64,000 nucleotides of DNA from Cellvibrio sp. Its GTDB lineage: Bacteria; Pseudomonadota; Gammaproteobacteria; Pseudomonadales; Cellvibrionaceae. A program made the translations under genes and the position numbers. The notes below the pieces were generated by a model. The model worked only from the letters and a program-made list of their open reading frames with translations, made no database searches and was not told the DNA's origin. Of this stretch, positions 1-8,158 are shown one piece after another. The first letter of the stretch is position 1, and every line of letters begins with the position of its first letter. The stretch is from positions 930,001-994,000 of the forward strand of contig JADJRD010000001.1 of assembly GCA_016712405.1 (NCBI GenBank), written 5' to 3'.

Positions 1-59
1 TGAGGAATGGATTTACCAAGTAAAATAGACAAAAAACACATCCCATACTGCTACGAAAA

Positions 60-482
60 ATGAAGGCAATGAAAACTCTTTTGAAATCTCGCGTTCTTTT
101 ATTAACGCTAATTTTATTCTTATCATCGGGACAAGCTTCAGCGAATCCCGATGGTGTGGATGAATTTTTGCAAGGTTTTGTCAGCCATTTTTCAAAAACT
201 GATGTCGATTTCTTTTATGCATCCCGACCAAAAGAAGGACTGGTTTATATCTATTGGATGACAGGAAATTCTATTTTGATTGTTGATGTCCCTCCCAAAC
301 GCTTGGACGATTACTATTGGTATGAGTACAAAGCGCGGATCGACCTCAATTCAGATGTAGTACCTACGGCGGATGATATTCACGGCAGCACGTATCTAAC
401 CGACTCAGTCTGGGTTGAAGAACGGCTTAAAGAATGCTTGAATGGAAAAAAATTCACCATACGGAAAGAGGAAGCTGAGTAG
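60..482 (+). CDS. Hypothetical secreted protein
   Basis: This is a 140-residue protein that I do not recognise. Residues 1-28 form a typical Sec signal peptide: Lys/Arg-rich start, Leu/Ile-rich core, then a likely SPase I cut after SGQASA before NPDG. The mature part of about 110 residues is rich in aromatic residues (Tyr/Trp around 60-90) and has one Cys near the C-terminus, so it is probably a soluble periplasmic or secreted protein. A second ATG at position 69, preceded by AAGG, could be the real start. It ends 7 bp from the convergent ATPase gene. No function is assigned. Confidence 0.6.
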   Translation: MKAMKTLLKSRVLLLTLILFLSSGQASANPDGVDEFLQGFVSHFSKTDVDFFYASRPKEGLVYIYWMTGNSILIVDVPPKRLDDYYWYEYKARIDLNSDVVPTADDIHGSTYLTDSVWVEERLKECLNGKKFTIRKEEAE

Positions 483-488
483 TCGTTC

Positions 489-1634
489 TCAACGACACAA
501 TAAACCAATAGGTAATGCATAAAAGTGACTTGTGCCTTGTGTGAAAGGCAAAATGTCTTTGCCCGTATAAAACAAAATACCATGACGAAATTTTTCACCT
601 GCATAGTCAGCAAGCGCATTCAGGCCTTTGAAATCTTGAATTGATACACTGGCAGACGCTTTTATTTCAATACCTATTATTTTTCCGTTATCTTGTTCTA
701 AAACCAAATCCACTTCATTTTTTTGAGTATCACGAAAATGATAAAAACTGGCTGAATTGTCGGCCCAAGTAGCTTGTTTGCAACACTCCATATAAACAAG
801 CGTCTCTAATAACCCACCATAAAACTGACTGGAAATTAATTGTTCCGGAGTGCGTAACCCTAATAGATAAGATGCCAAACCTGTATCAATAAAATGTAGC
901 TTTGGCATTTGTGTGGCTTGTCGCTTGGCTCGATTTTTTAACCAGGCAGGAACGCGACGAATAATAAACATCAATTCCAAAATTTCTATATAGTTTTTTA
1001 CGAGCTTGTCATCCAATAACAAATCATTGGCAATATTGGCATACTTGATCAGGTTGCCCGAAAGACCGGCTAAATAAGGTGTCAGTGCTTGCAGTCGAGA
1101 GTGGTAATCGCCTCTCGTGGTATAGAGGTTTGCAAAATCTTTGAATAATCGCCCTTCAATATAAGATTGAAACCAAATGTTTCGCGCTTTCGAACTTTTA
1201 CCCTGAACTTCCGGATAACCACCCAACAAAATGGTTTGCGCTATTTCTTCTCGTTTTAATGCAGGAATTTGTTCCTGGCGGAAATCACCTGCAATCAAAT
1301 AATCAATCAAATTAATTGTCGCCCCACTGATTTCACTTAACGATAAAGGATAAAGCTCTAATCTGGCCATATGCCCAGGTAATGATTCCTGAACTTTGGC
1401 AGAGCGGAAAATATCCGCAGAACCTGTCAGTAAGAATTTGCCTTTTACTTCAGGCGGTAAATCATCAGATACCGCTTTAATTGCAGGGATTAACCCTGGG
1501 GCATATTGAAACTCATCCAATACAACAGCGCTACCTTCGTAGGACTGGATCAGCCCATGTGGCCCAGTCAGATACAAAATTCGAAACTGCCCAAGCAGTT
1601 CGCGCATCAACCCGGTCAGTTTTCGAGGATACAT
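489..1634 (-). CDS. DUF4143-family AAA ATPase lacking its Walker A motif
   Basis: This is a member of the AAA_14/DUF4143 ATPase family, which normally has an N-terminal P-loop ATPase domain and a C-terminal DUF4143 nuclease-like domain. I start it at the ATG at 1634 (MYPRKLTGLM) because GGAG lies 7 nt upstream. Family members continue after LYLTGP with RQxGKTT. Here LYLTGP runs straight into HGLIQSYEGSAVVLDEFQ, so the Walker A lysine and about 40 following residues are missing in frame, while the Walker B-like VVLDEFQ is kept. The C-terminal half, including the FxRDxxxxEVDLV-like segment (FRDTQKNEVDLVLE) and IGIEIKAS, looks intact. It is probably unable to bind ATP: a decayed copy, or a nuclease-like remnant. 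The alternative upstream start at 1661 has no better ribosome site. Confidence 0.75.
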   Translation of the reverse strand: MYPRKLTGLMRELLGQFRILYLTGPHGLIQSYEGSAVVLDEFQYAPGLIPAIKAVSDDLPPEVKGKFLLTGSADIFRSAKVQESLPGHMARLELYPLSLSEISGATINLIDYLIAGDFRQEQIPALKREEIAQTILLGGYPEVQGKSSKARNIWFQSYIEGRLFKDFANLYTTRGDYHSRLQALTPYLAGLSGNLIKYANIANDLLLDDKLVKNYIEILELMFIIRRVPAWLKNRAKRQATQMPKLHFIDTGLASYLLGLRTPEQLISSQFYGGLLETLVYMECCKQATWADNSASFYHFRDTQKNEVDLVLEQDNGKIIGIEIKASASVSIQDFKGLNALADYAGEKFRHGILFYTGKDILPFTQGTSHFYALPIGLLCR

Positions 1635-1675
1635 AGATAGCTCCAAGACCTGTAAATGCAAGAAAGCCTATACCC

Positions 1676-1741
1676 TTAAACCGAAAAATACAAACTGTTA
1701 AACCGAGAAATGTAGCTACTTAACCCGAAAAATAATAGGGA
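1676..1741. repeat. Three 22-bp-period direct repeats (iteron-like)
   Basis: Three copies of a 14-bp motif, TTAAACCGAAAAAT, TTAAACCGAGAAAT and TTAACCCGAAAAAT, begin at 1676, 1698 and 1720, exactly 22 bp apart. That spacing is about two helical turns, so a protein could bind all three on one face. The array sits about 40 bp upstream of the DUF4143 ATPase start. The rest of the gap, to the antitoxin start at 1961, has no convincing gene. Confidence 0.7.
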
Positions 1742-1960
1742 AGAGTGAGATGGCTGCACCCTGAATGGTTCCAGCGCAAACCAGGCCGAAGAGCGGGTCA
1801 AAGAATATTTGAGCTGTTAAATCTCGTAGCGGGAATTATTGAAGTTAGATTCTAAAGGTTCTTACGTCAGTTAAACTATTAAGCTAGACTCTTGGCAAGT
1901 GACAATGAAGTACCCAATATCTTGCAAGCTCAATTTTTTATTTCGCAGAGAATACTTTTT

Positions 1961-2146
1961 ATGAACGCACACTCACTCAAGCAAGACGCACTGGAATCCT
2001 TTCAACGTTTACCCGACGATGTGGATGTTGATGAGATGATGTATCAACTTTATGTGATCGATAAGCTGCATAAAAGCCGCGAAGCCATCAAGCAAGGTGA
2101 TGTGATTAGCCATGATGATCTCAAGCAGGAAATGAAACAGTGGTAA
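1961..2146 (+). CDS. Antitoxin of a ParE/RelE-type toxin-antitoxin pair
   Basis: This is a small acidic protein of 61 residues. I start it at the ATG at 1961 (MNAHSLKQDALESF) rather than an upstream TTG, which would add a hydrophobic stretch with no family support. The pattern of an amphipathic N-terminus, LPDDVDVDEMMYQLYVIDKL and a C-terminal SHDDLKQEM tail is typical of short antitoxins that pair with RelE/ParE toxins. Its stop codon overlaps the GTG start of the toxin gene by 7 nt, which implies translational coupling. It probably neutralises the toxin and represses the operon. The exact antitoxin family is uncertain. Confidence 0.7.
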   Translation: MNAHSLKQDALESFQRLPDDVDVDEMMYQLYVIDKLHKSREAIKQGDVISHDDLKQEMKQW

Positions 2147-2445
2147 TTTTTTGGCCAAAACCTGCACGCAAAGATCTACAACACATTTATCGCTATATCG
2201 CACAAGATTCCGTTTATTACGCCACACGTGTAACGCAAGATATTATGGATAAAGTGGAAATCCTCGTCCACACGCCACATATGGGTCACGTGGTGCCTGA
2301 AATCGGCGAACCGAATGTGCGAGAGATCCATCTGTATTCTTACCGCATTATGTACGAAGTGATGCCCGATAGAATTTATATTCACGGCGTCATTCACATG
2401 CGCCGCAATTTTAAACCACAAGATTTACAGCAGCCTTCCGCTTGA
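2140..2445 (+). CDS. ParE/RelE-superfamily toxin
   Basis: This 101-residue basic protein has the RelE/ParE fold signature. It starts with WPKPARKDLQHIYRYIAQDS (a helix with paired Lys/Arg), has a central PHMGHVVPEIGEPNVREI, and ends with SYRIMYEVMPDRIYIHGVIH and an MRRNF motif. ParE members poison DNA gyrase and RelE members cleave mRNA at the ribosome; sequence alone does not decide which. The start is a GTG inside the antitoxin stop region (GTGGTAA), so translation is coupled. It is full length and uninterrupted, so the pair is probably functional. Confidence 0.82.
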   Translation: MVIFWPKPARKDLQHIYRYIAQDSVYYATRVTQDIMDKVEILVHTPHMGHVVPEIGEPNVREIHLYSYRIMYEVMPDRIYIHGVIHMRRNFKPQDLQQPSA

Positions 2446-2484
2446 GTTTTATTTTTAAACCAACGCCGCCAACCTACGGGATTA

Positions 2485-2771
2485 TTAATTTGACCCAATA
2501 TGAATTTCGTAGTCCTTTTTCGTCATCAGGTTAACGCTTTCCAATACTGAGTCGAATACAATTACAACATCGCCTTGAACGATTTGCCGCTTAAGTCTGT
2601 CAACTTTCTGCTGAAGACTGATTTCATAATCGCCGTAATCAGTCCCTTCTCGCGTTATAAACTCCTCCAAATGCTGTTGAGCGTTTCTTCCTGTAGTTGC
2701 GATATTGGAATCACAATATTTCTATTGGAAATGTTTTCCGTTCGATCATGAAGAAAATCTTCATCATTCAT
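2485..2771 (-). pseudogene. yheU: YheU family (UPF0270) protein, one-base frameshift
   Basis: The C-terminal 60 residues (EEFITREGTDYGDYEISLQQ onward, then VNLMTKKDYEIH) match the small YheU/UPF0270 family of unknown function. The matching N-terminus (IVIPISQLQEETLNSI) lies upstream in a different frame, after the ATG at 2771 and MNDEDFLHD. Restoring one base in the T-run around 2669-2672 joins the halves into a protein of about 95 residues. As written, a stop-free product exists only from the TTG at 2670. This may be a true frameshift or a base-calling loss in a homopolymer; other genes in the window break the same way. Confidence 0.7.
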
Positions 2772-2839
2772 TTTTTGCTCGCTTGTGTGAGTTATTTAAC
2801 ACCGTTCGGTCAAGAGTGGGCAGTCCCATTTATTGAAAT

Positions 2840-4444
2840 CTAAATATTACACAAATGTTTTACCATATCATCCTTAAACCCAAGCTCTTTCAACTGACTT
2901 GCAGATTCATAAAACACAACACCCATTTCGCGTAGCTTTAGTAAAATGTTGTTTATATCTTTAGGGAATTTCTTGTCGTACCATTTAAGCCACAAGTTTT
3001 TTTCAAAAAATATTTTTTCTAAAATTACCTGACTTTCTTTTAGCAGCTGAAAGAACTCAATCGCTTGTTCGCCCCTATATTGAATGACCCTCTGGGCGTT
3101 AATTGCAAAATCTCGCGTTTCAGCTAACTCATTTACTTGTTCAGACGTAGACTGACCAATCACCGCTATGAACATTCGATAAGAGTCCCCGACGGCTGGG
3201 TGGTTATCGTCCAAAAGATGCAAATGGTCAAGGATATATTCTCGACCCAAAAGAGTATCGCGAGCATTCGCAACTAAATGCCAAATTTTCAATTGCTGCA
3301 AATAATCAAAAAGCGTTCCGCATTGATAATAGCAAGCATAACAATAAAGCTCTTTCGCTTGAGATTCACTTAGTTGAATTCCAGCAGCGTAGCGTGACAT
3401 CGCACTTAAATCATGGTGTTTTGTTGCTGTGACTAAGTTCTCAAAAGCATCCTCGCCGTACGCAGAACTGGGATAACTTAATACCAAATTACGTGACCAC
3501 AAATTTTTACGTGCTTCATCGCGCTTAGTCTCATTTGCAATCCAGAGTGGTGATCCAAGCGGTGAGTCCGCATTGAAATCTGCATTACATTGTTTAAATC
3601 CACTTAACATATCAAGCCAATAACCAGTCGCACAATGATAATGCAGTGCGGTTAACCCTTTCTTGTCTCGGATATTGGGGTCAGCTCCGTTGTGTAGTAA
3701 CTTTCGCATTGCGCCATTGCGCCTGTCACCCAATCGTGAAGCGATGAGCAACGGAGTATCTCCTTCGCCATTCATCGCATTCACATCACAACCCTGGTCT
3801 ATTAACCATTTAACATCATAATCACCACATCGCCCAAAGGTTTTAGCGGCATAATGCAACGCATTTTCTCTGCGACTGGTTAAACGTTTGATATCACATT
3901 TTTCTAAAATTTTTTGCACAGCCGGATACTGTTCAATGTAGTGAATAAGATACCAAAACATCAAAGCACCAGAGAAATCCTCATTTACATCTTTGAGCGC
4001 TTTAAAGTATTTGGTCGCAAGCCGCACACCTAACTGGCTTGCAAGAATCATGGCTACACGCGAATCAATTGAATCCAAACATTCAACCAGTTGATCCTTT
4101 TTAATAGTTTCACCTTGATACACATAACTTTTTTTGCCACCAAGGTTATAGTCATCTACCACTGTTTGAACGATCAATACAGCGTCCGACATTTTTTTGG
4201 TTAGCGCACTTGGAAATCGAAAGTTCGAATCATGGTTAAAATCGAGCTCTAAGAAATTCTCAGAACCGACCATTCTCTCCAAATAAGGATTTTCAAACGT
4301 AAATTTTGTTTTGATTCCAAATTCCTTTAGCTTCTTATTAAAATCGGCTGGGGAGTCAGATAATAATTCAAACCATGACTGTACTTCTTTGCGAGCTTTT
4401 GAATCAGTAAAAACTATCGATAATTGAGTTTCATTAAGAGACAT
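2840..4444 (-). CDS. Ankyrin-repeat protein
   Basis: This is a 534-residue cytoplasmic protein without a signal peptide. Residues about 190-310 hold at least three ankyrin repeats, visible as NALHYAA, GCDVNAMNGEGDTPLLIAS, GADPNIRDKKGLTALHYH and a degenerate NADSPLGSPLWIA. The N-terminal 180 and C-terminal 220 residues are helical, charged and unfamiliar. Ankyrin repeats mediate protein-protein contacts; the partner is unknown. It neighbours a patchwork of TA, Fic and BRO genes, so it is likely part of the accessory content. It could be a host-interaction or defence protein, but nothing in the sequence decides this. Confidence 0.75.
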   Translation of the reverse strand: MSLNETQLSIVFTDSKARKEVQSWFELLSDSPADFNKKLKEFGIKTKFTFENPYLERMVGSENFLELDFNHDSNFRFPSALTKKMSDAVLIVQTVVDDYNLGGKKSYVYQGETIKKDQLVECLDSIDSRVAMILASQLGVRLATKYFKALKDVNEDFSGALMFWYLIHYIEQYPAVQKILEKCDIKRLTSRRENALHYAAKTFGRCGDYDVKWLIDQGCDVNAMNGEGDTPLLIASRLGDRRNGAMRKLLHNGADPNIRDKKGLTALHYHCATGYWLDMLSGFKQCNADFNADSPLGSPLWIANETKRDEARKNLWSRNLVLSYPSSAYGEDAFENLVTATKHHDLSAMSRYAAGIQLSESQAKELYCYACYYQCGTLFDYLQQLKIWHLVANARDTLLGREYILDHLHLLDDNHPAVGDSYRMFIAVIGQSTSEQVNELAETRDFAINAQRVIQYRGEQAIEFFQLLKESQVILEKIFFEKNLWLKWYDKKFPKDINNILLKLREMGVVFYESASQLKELGFKDDMVKHLCNI

Positions 4445-4498
4445 AAAAAGGTCCTTTCAACATTAGGAAAAAACAATTTGTATAAAAGCTGAAATTTT

Positions 4499-4616
4499 TT
4501 ACAAATCGACCAGCGATACAACCACATTAGTCGTTTCATTCGACACATAAGCCATCTTCTCTGTAATCGTTACAGTCAGCTTCATACTTTTATCTGCAAG
4601 CTCGCAAAGTGATTTG
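4499..4616 (-). pseudogene. Duplicated 3' fragment of yaeQ
   Basis: About 115 bp here nearly repeat the 3' end of the intact yaeQ at 6675-7205 (compare 6680-6794). It encodes the last 38 or so residues of YaeQ (SLCELADKSMKLTVTITEKM onward) and ends at a TAA at 4499. A few substitutions, such as Ala to Thr and Glu to Asp, show it is diverged, not an assembly copy. The fragment is joined at its upstream side directly to the sequence that follows the BRO-N gene, within a short shared AAATCACT. Confidence 0.85.
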
Positions 4617-5542
4617 TGATAACTTTGTAATCATTCATCGCTCTCGCCTTTTGTTGATGGCAGTAGCTTTTTAGCATTTTGTTTGCTGACTACTTTCTTT
4701 CCAGTTTCCGCTTCTAATTTTAATTTGGCTCCTTTGGCAACACCGCCACCACGCTTGGCTACGTCTTCATGATCGTCCATCGACTGCGGATTAACCACTC
4801 CGGAAATTTCTTTGGTGGAAAGTTCTGCCAGCATGTTCATTACCAGCTCTTTATTGGTCATGTTATCGCGCAGGTTTTCTTTTTTCAGGCCTTTGTATTG
4901 CTTGTATTCCTTCGCTGTTTTGCCTGCCCAGGCTTTGTAAATCACATCAGTTAAAAAGGCGAATTCCGCACCTTCTTGCAAACCGTGTTTTTTCCATTCA
5001 TCGGTTAACTCTTTGCGTATTTCAATACTTTTTAGACGTTGGTTAATCCAGTTATCGGAATAGCCCAAGCGCTTATAGTCCAGCATGGCTTGCTCAATGG
5101 ATAGCTCCGGATCTTGTAGTTGATCCAAGCGTTCGCTGCCTACCTTTGCCAACCAAAGCTTGAATGGTTCGGCTTTTTTGGAGGATGGACTGAATAAGAC
5201 GCAAAAGCTGTTCGGTATCGGCGACATCCGTTAGGTATTTTTTACCGTCGGCGGCGGTCAATTTCAGTTGACTACAGTTTGTAGCCAACTGACTACCTTC
5301 CTTTTTTAAGCGAACTTTGAGCACACTCCAGTATTTACGCGCCTTGGTGTAGTCGGGCTGCTCAGTCAGCGCAGCCACAATGTCCACCACCGAAAACCAC
5401 CATTTTTCGGCATCCTCATCCCAAGTAGAGCGAATTTCTATGGAGCCAAACAATTGTGATTTGGTATCGATTTTATTGCTCATAGGTGACCACTCCATTG
5501 ATCTCGCCTCCGTTGATTTGCGATAACTTTGTAATCATTCAT
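4611..5542. repeat. 28-bp direct repeat bracketing the BRO-N gene
   Basis: A 28-bp segment at 4611-4638 recurs at 5515-5542 with one mismatch (core GATAACTTTGTAATCATTC). Read on the minus strand, it lies just after the stop codons of both the BRO-N gene and the fic gene. Each copy begins with TGAATGATTACAAAG, so a short reading frame (MITKLSQI) overlaps each stop. These repeats mark the ends of a duplicated or exchanged cassette. Confidence 0.8.
4631..5483 (-). pseudogene. BRO-N domain (phage antirepressor-like) protein, frameshifted
   Basis: Two overlapping frames together encode one BRO-N family protein. The N-terminal frame (start ATG 5483, MSNKIDTKSQLFGSIEIRST) carries the BRO-N domain with WWFSVVDIVAALTE and YLTDVADTEQLLRLIQSI. 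The C-terminal frame continues from KKAEPFKLWLAKVGSERLDQ to the end, with LKKENLRDNMTNKELVMNML typical of this subfamily. Relatives read QSIPSxKAEPF here, so about two bases are missing near 5185-5190. Such proteins are found in phages and in chromosomal accessory islands; function is DNA-binding or regulatory at best. Repaired length is about 284 residues. Confidence 0.75.
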
Positions 5543-6519
5543 CTCTCTTGATTCTCCCAATACCCGGTTTTATCAGAGCCGATTCTTTTTAATCTGCCCG
5601 ATTGTTGTAACTGGCTAATTGCCCGGCCAATGGTACGAATATCTTTACCCAACATATCGGCCATTTGCTGTCGTGTAAGTTTTGGGTTGTGCTGGATTAA
5701 CAGCAAAATAGCATCAGGTGTTTTCTGCCCAGCGATATTTACAGGGGCAATTACAGAGGCAATTACAGGGGCATTTTGTGTTAAGGTCTGGGCGATAACG
5801 GACAGCATAAAATGAACAAAAGGTGTGCTATCAGCTTGCTGATCGGCTTCTTCAAGTGCCTGGTAGTATTGCTGTTGATTATCTTTAATCACACTTTCCA
5901 AGGGGAGCGATAAAAATAGCGGGTGCCACTGCGACAAAATCAAGGTTTGCCATAAGCGCCCCATACGACCATTGCCATCGCTAAACGGGTGAATAAACTC
6001 AAACTCGTAATGGAATACACTGCTGGCAATCAAAGGGTGATCTTTTGCTTGCGTTAACCACTGAATTAAATCTGCCATTAATCCTGAAACTTTGTGTGCA
6101 GGGGGAGCCACATGGTGAACGACATTGCCTTTGTGAATCCCCACCGCTTTATTGCGAAATGTACCGGCATTAGCCAACACCTCTGACATCATCAAGCCAT
6201 GCGCCGCGAGCAGATCATTCACTTGCGTAGGCGTGAAGTTGGGCAAGGCATCGTAGGCCGCAATCGCGCCTTTTACCTCAGCCAATTCGCGCGCACTACC
6301 CATCACCGGTTTGCCATCCACAATGGCGGTAATTTGTTCTTCAGTTAAGGTATTGCCCTCAATCGCCAGCGTACCAGTGATGGTTTTGATGCGGTTTTGC
6401 TTGCGCAACTGAGGTGATGCATTGAGTGCACTGGTATTGAGCCTGCCGACTTGCTCGCTGATGTTGGCGACAAGGTTGAGTATGTCGGTAGTGATGGTAA
6501 AGGGTGGTTTGTAGCTCAT
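5539..6519 (-). CDS. Fic family protein (probable AMPylase) with built-in inhibitory helix
   Basis: This 326-residue protein has the complete Fic catalytic motif HPFSDGNGRMGR at about residues 173-184, including the catalytic His and the phosphate-binding GNGR loop. Near residue 54 lies TLAIEGNTL, matching the S/TxxxE(G/N) inhibitory motif of class II Fic proteins, where the Glu blocks ATP. The C-terminal 60 residues (RQQMADMLGKDIRTIGRAIS) form a winged helix, the usual Fic_N-Fic-wHTH layout. Fic enzymes transfer AMP to Ser/Thr/Tyr of target proteins; the target is unknown. The start ATG follows one base after the stop of a 22-codon BRO-derived leader ORF. Confidence 0.88.
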   Translation of the reverse strand: MSYKPPFTITTDILNLVANISEQVGRLNTSALNASPQLRKQNRIKTITGTLAIEGNTLTEEQITAIVDGKPVMGSARELAEVKGAIAAYDALPNFTPTQVNDLLAAHGLMMSEVLANAGTFRNKAVGIHKGNVVHHVAPPAHKVSGLMADLIQWLTQAKDHPLIASSVFHYEFEFIHPFSDGNGRMGRLWQTLILSQWHPLFLSLPLESVIKDNQQQYYQALEEADQQADSTPFVHFMLSVIAQTLTQNAPVIASVIAPVNIAGQKTPDAILLLIQHNPKLTRQQMADMLGKDIRTIGRAISQLQQSGRLKRIGSDKTGYWENQER

Positions 6520-6520
6520 C

Positions 6521-6589
6521 TTACGACGCTACCTCTTTCGATTTTAGAAAACTCAACCTGTGACAATTTGTCACGATTTTATTGCTCAT
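6521..6589 (-). pseudogene. BRO-N remnant acting as a leader ORF before fic
   Basis: A 22-codon frame, MSNKIVTNCHRLSFLKSKEV and two more residues, starts at 6589 after a strong GGAGGT site and stops one base before the fic ATG. Its first five codons and upstream sequence (22 bp, 6574-6595) are identical to the start of the BRO-N gene at 5468-5489. The VTNC that follows resembles a motif about 75 residues further into BRO-N proteins. It looks like an internally deleted second BRO-N copy. It could still couple translation into fic. Confidence 0.65.
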
Positions 6590-6674
6590 AGGTGATTACC
6601 TCCGTGTGTTTAAAAATCAAATATGTTACCCCTCAGATTAGGGCAGTTGGTAAAAATAAAAAAGGCATACATTT

Positions 6675-7205
6675 TTATAATTCAACCAGCGATACAACCA
6701 CATTAGCCGTTTCATTCGACACGTAAGCCATCTTTTCCGTAATCGTTACCGTCAGCTTCATACTTTTATCTGCAAGCTCGCAGAGTGATTTCAATTCATC
6801 TGCGGCGAAATAATAGCTGGTGACTTTGGGCATGGCTTTGATGGTGTCGCCGTTGGTTTTCCACCAGACATCCCAACCGCGGCCGTAAGTGAACAGGTGT
6901 ACTGCTTGGGATTGGTTTGCGGCTTTTTTCACACGGTCGGGCGCGGGTTGGCCGACTTCTATCCATTCCAGAATGGTGCCGTTGTCGTGTTTTAACCAGA
7001 GATCGGGTTCATCGACTGAGGACAGGCCTTTGGTAAAGGATAAAGTTTCCGCAGCGCGGTAACAAAAGGCTAGAATGCGCACCATCATGCGTTCGACAGT
7101 TTCCGACGGATGTAATGCCAGGGTGAGGCTGTAATCGCCGTAGACTTGGCGATCCATATCCGACAGGGTCAGATTTAATTTGTACACTGTTGCACGTTCA
7201 GCCAC
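6675..7205 (-). CDS. yaeQ: YaeQ family protein
   Basis: This is a 176-residue protein of the YaeQ family, recognised from the N-terminal ATVYKLNLTLSDMDRQVYGD, LALHPSETVERMMVRILAF, the LxFTKGLSSVDEPDLWLK segment and IEVGQPAPDRVKKAA. The family has a restriction-endonuclease-like (PD-(D/E)XK) fold: the E/K-rich DEPDLWLK and EWIEVGQP strands fit that core. The cellular role is unsettled; the E. coli homologue was linked to RfaH suppression. It is divergently transcribed from the adjacent pseudouridine synthase gene with only 24 bp between starts. Its 3' end is duplicated at 4499-4616. Confidence 0.85.
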   Translation of the reverse strand: MAERATVYKLNLTLSDMDRQVYGDYSLTLALHPSETVERMMVRILAFCYRAAETLSFTKGLSSVDEPDLWLKHDNGTILEWIEVGQPAPDRVKKAANQSQAVHLFTYGRGWDVWWKTNGDTIKAMPKVTSYYFAADELKSLCELADKSMKLTVTITEKMAYVSNETANVVVSLVEL

Positions 7206-7229
7206 ATTAGACTCGCTTAATAATTCAGA

Positions 7230-8081
7230 ATGACAGAGACAGCCCAGGACTATACATTTTTACTTGAGAAAGACGAAGCCTCGGCTGTGGATTTTCTTGC
7301 TGTTCAAACCGGCTTGCCGAAAGGCCGCATTAAAGATGCGATGAATAAGGGCGCGGTTTGGCTGACACAAAAAAATAAAACCCTGCGCTTGCGCCGCGCG
7401 ACTAAATCCCTGTTCAAAGGCAACAAACTGCAATTGTTTTACGATGCACACTTGTTGGCGAAACAAGCCGAAGCCCCTGCCCTGATCCTGGATAACAAAC
7501 GCTATTCTGTGTGGTACAAACCCCACGGGCTTTTGTCGCAAGGTTCGCAATGGGGTGACCACTGCAGTATTTTGCGTTGGGTGGAAGTGAATCTAAAACG
7601 TGAAGCGTTTTTAGTGCATAGATTGGATGCGGATGCTGCCGGATTAATTTTGATTGCGCATGATGGTGATACCACCGCCAAATTGTCCGGCATGTTTCAA
7701 TCGCGCAGAATGAACAAAACCTATCAAGCCTGGGTTGAAGGACATTGGGATTTACCTGAAAAGGGTAAATTGCTGGATGCAGAATTAGATGGAAAAACGG
7801 CGATCACTCGCGTCTATGGATTGCAGCAATCCGTACATAATGGAAAGCCTGTGAGTTTGCTAAAAGTGGAAATCGAAACCGGACGCAAACATCAAATTCG
7901 TCGCCACCTTGCGGCGGTTGGTCACCCCATTATTGGCGATAGACTTTATGGCAATGCGGGTGAACCATTAAAGTTACTGGCTTGGCAATTGGAATTTGAT
8001 TGCCCTGTGACTAAACAGCATCAGAAGATTGTTTCAACTCAAACGGGTTTACCGGATTTGAGTTTGAATTTTATTTCGTAG
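7230..8081 (+). CDS. RluA-family pseudouridine synthase
   Basis: This 283-residue protein carries the RluA/RluC/RluD catalytic motif HRLDADAAGLILIA (about residues 131-144) with the catalytic Asp. An N-terminal S4-like stretch (DFLAVQTGLPKGRIKDAMNK) comes first, and near the C-terminus is the family segment TGRKHQIRRHLAAVGHPIIG. It should isomerise uridine to pseudouridine in rRNA or tRNA. The usual HRLDxxTSG is altered to ADAAG, so the specific target cannot be assigned. It stands alone, divergent from yaeQ, and ends inside a palindromic repeat. Confidence 0.85.
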   Translation: MTETAQDYTFLLEKDEASAVDFLAVQTGLPKGRIKDAMNKGAVWLTQKNKTLRLRRATKSLFKGNKLQLFYDAHLLAKQAEAPALILDNKRYSVWYKPHGLLSQGSQWGDHCSILRWVEVNLKREAFLVHRLDADAAGLILIAHDGDTTAKLSGMFQSRRMNKTYQAWVEGHWDLPEKGKLLDAELDGKTAITRVYGLQQSVHNGKPVSLLKVEIETGRKHQIRRHLAAVGHPIIGDRLYGNAGEPLKLLAWQLEFDCPVTKQHQKIVSTQTGLPDLSLNFIS

Positions 8082-8131
8082 GGGCAGCCCCCCGTGGCTG
8101 CCCTTGGGCGAACACAGGGGTTCGCCCCTAC
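8078..8131. repeat. Compound palindromic repeat after the pseudouridine synthase gene
   Basis: The outer arms GTAGGGGC and GCCCCTAC enclose two hairpins, GGGCAGCC...GGCTGCCC and GGGCGAAC...GTTCGCCC. The first arm overlaps the stop codon of the synthase gene. The structure could form a cruciform or act as a terminator-like hairpin, although no T-run follows. It resembles widespread palindromic intergenic repeats and shares the TAGGG...CCCTA edge with the repeats at 15209 and 28470. Confidence 0.7.
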
Positions 8132-8158
8132 ATAATTTTGAAAAATATTTGGAATTTT

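Noticed and set aside
1742..1890. Possible remnant coding frame between the iterons and the antitoxin
   Set aside because: Short stop-free stretches exist (for example around 1755-1820), but none matches a family I recognise.
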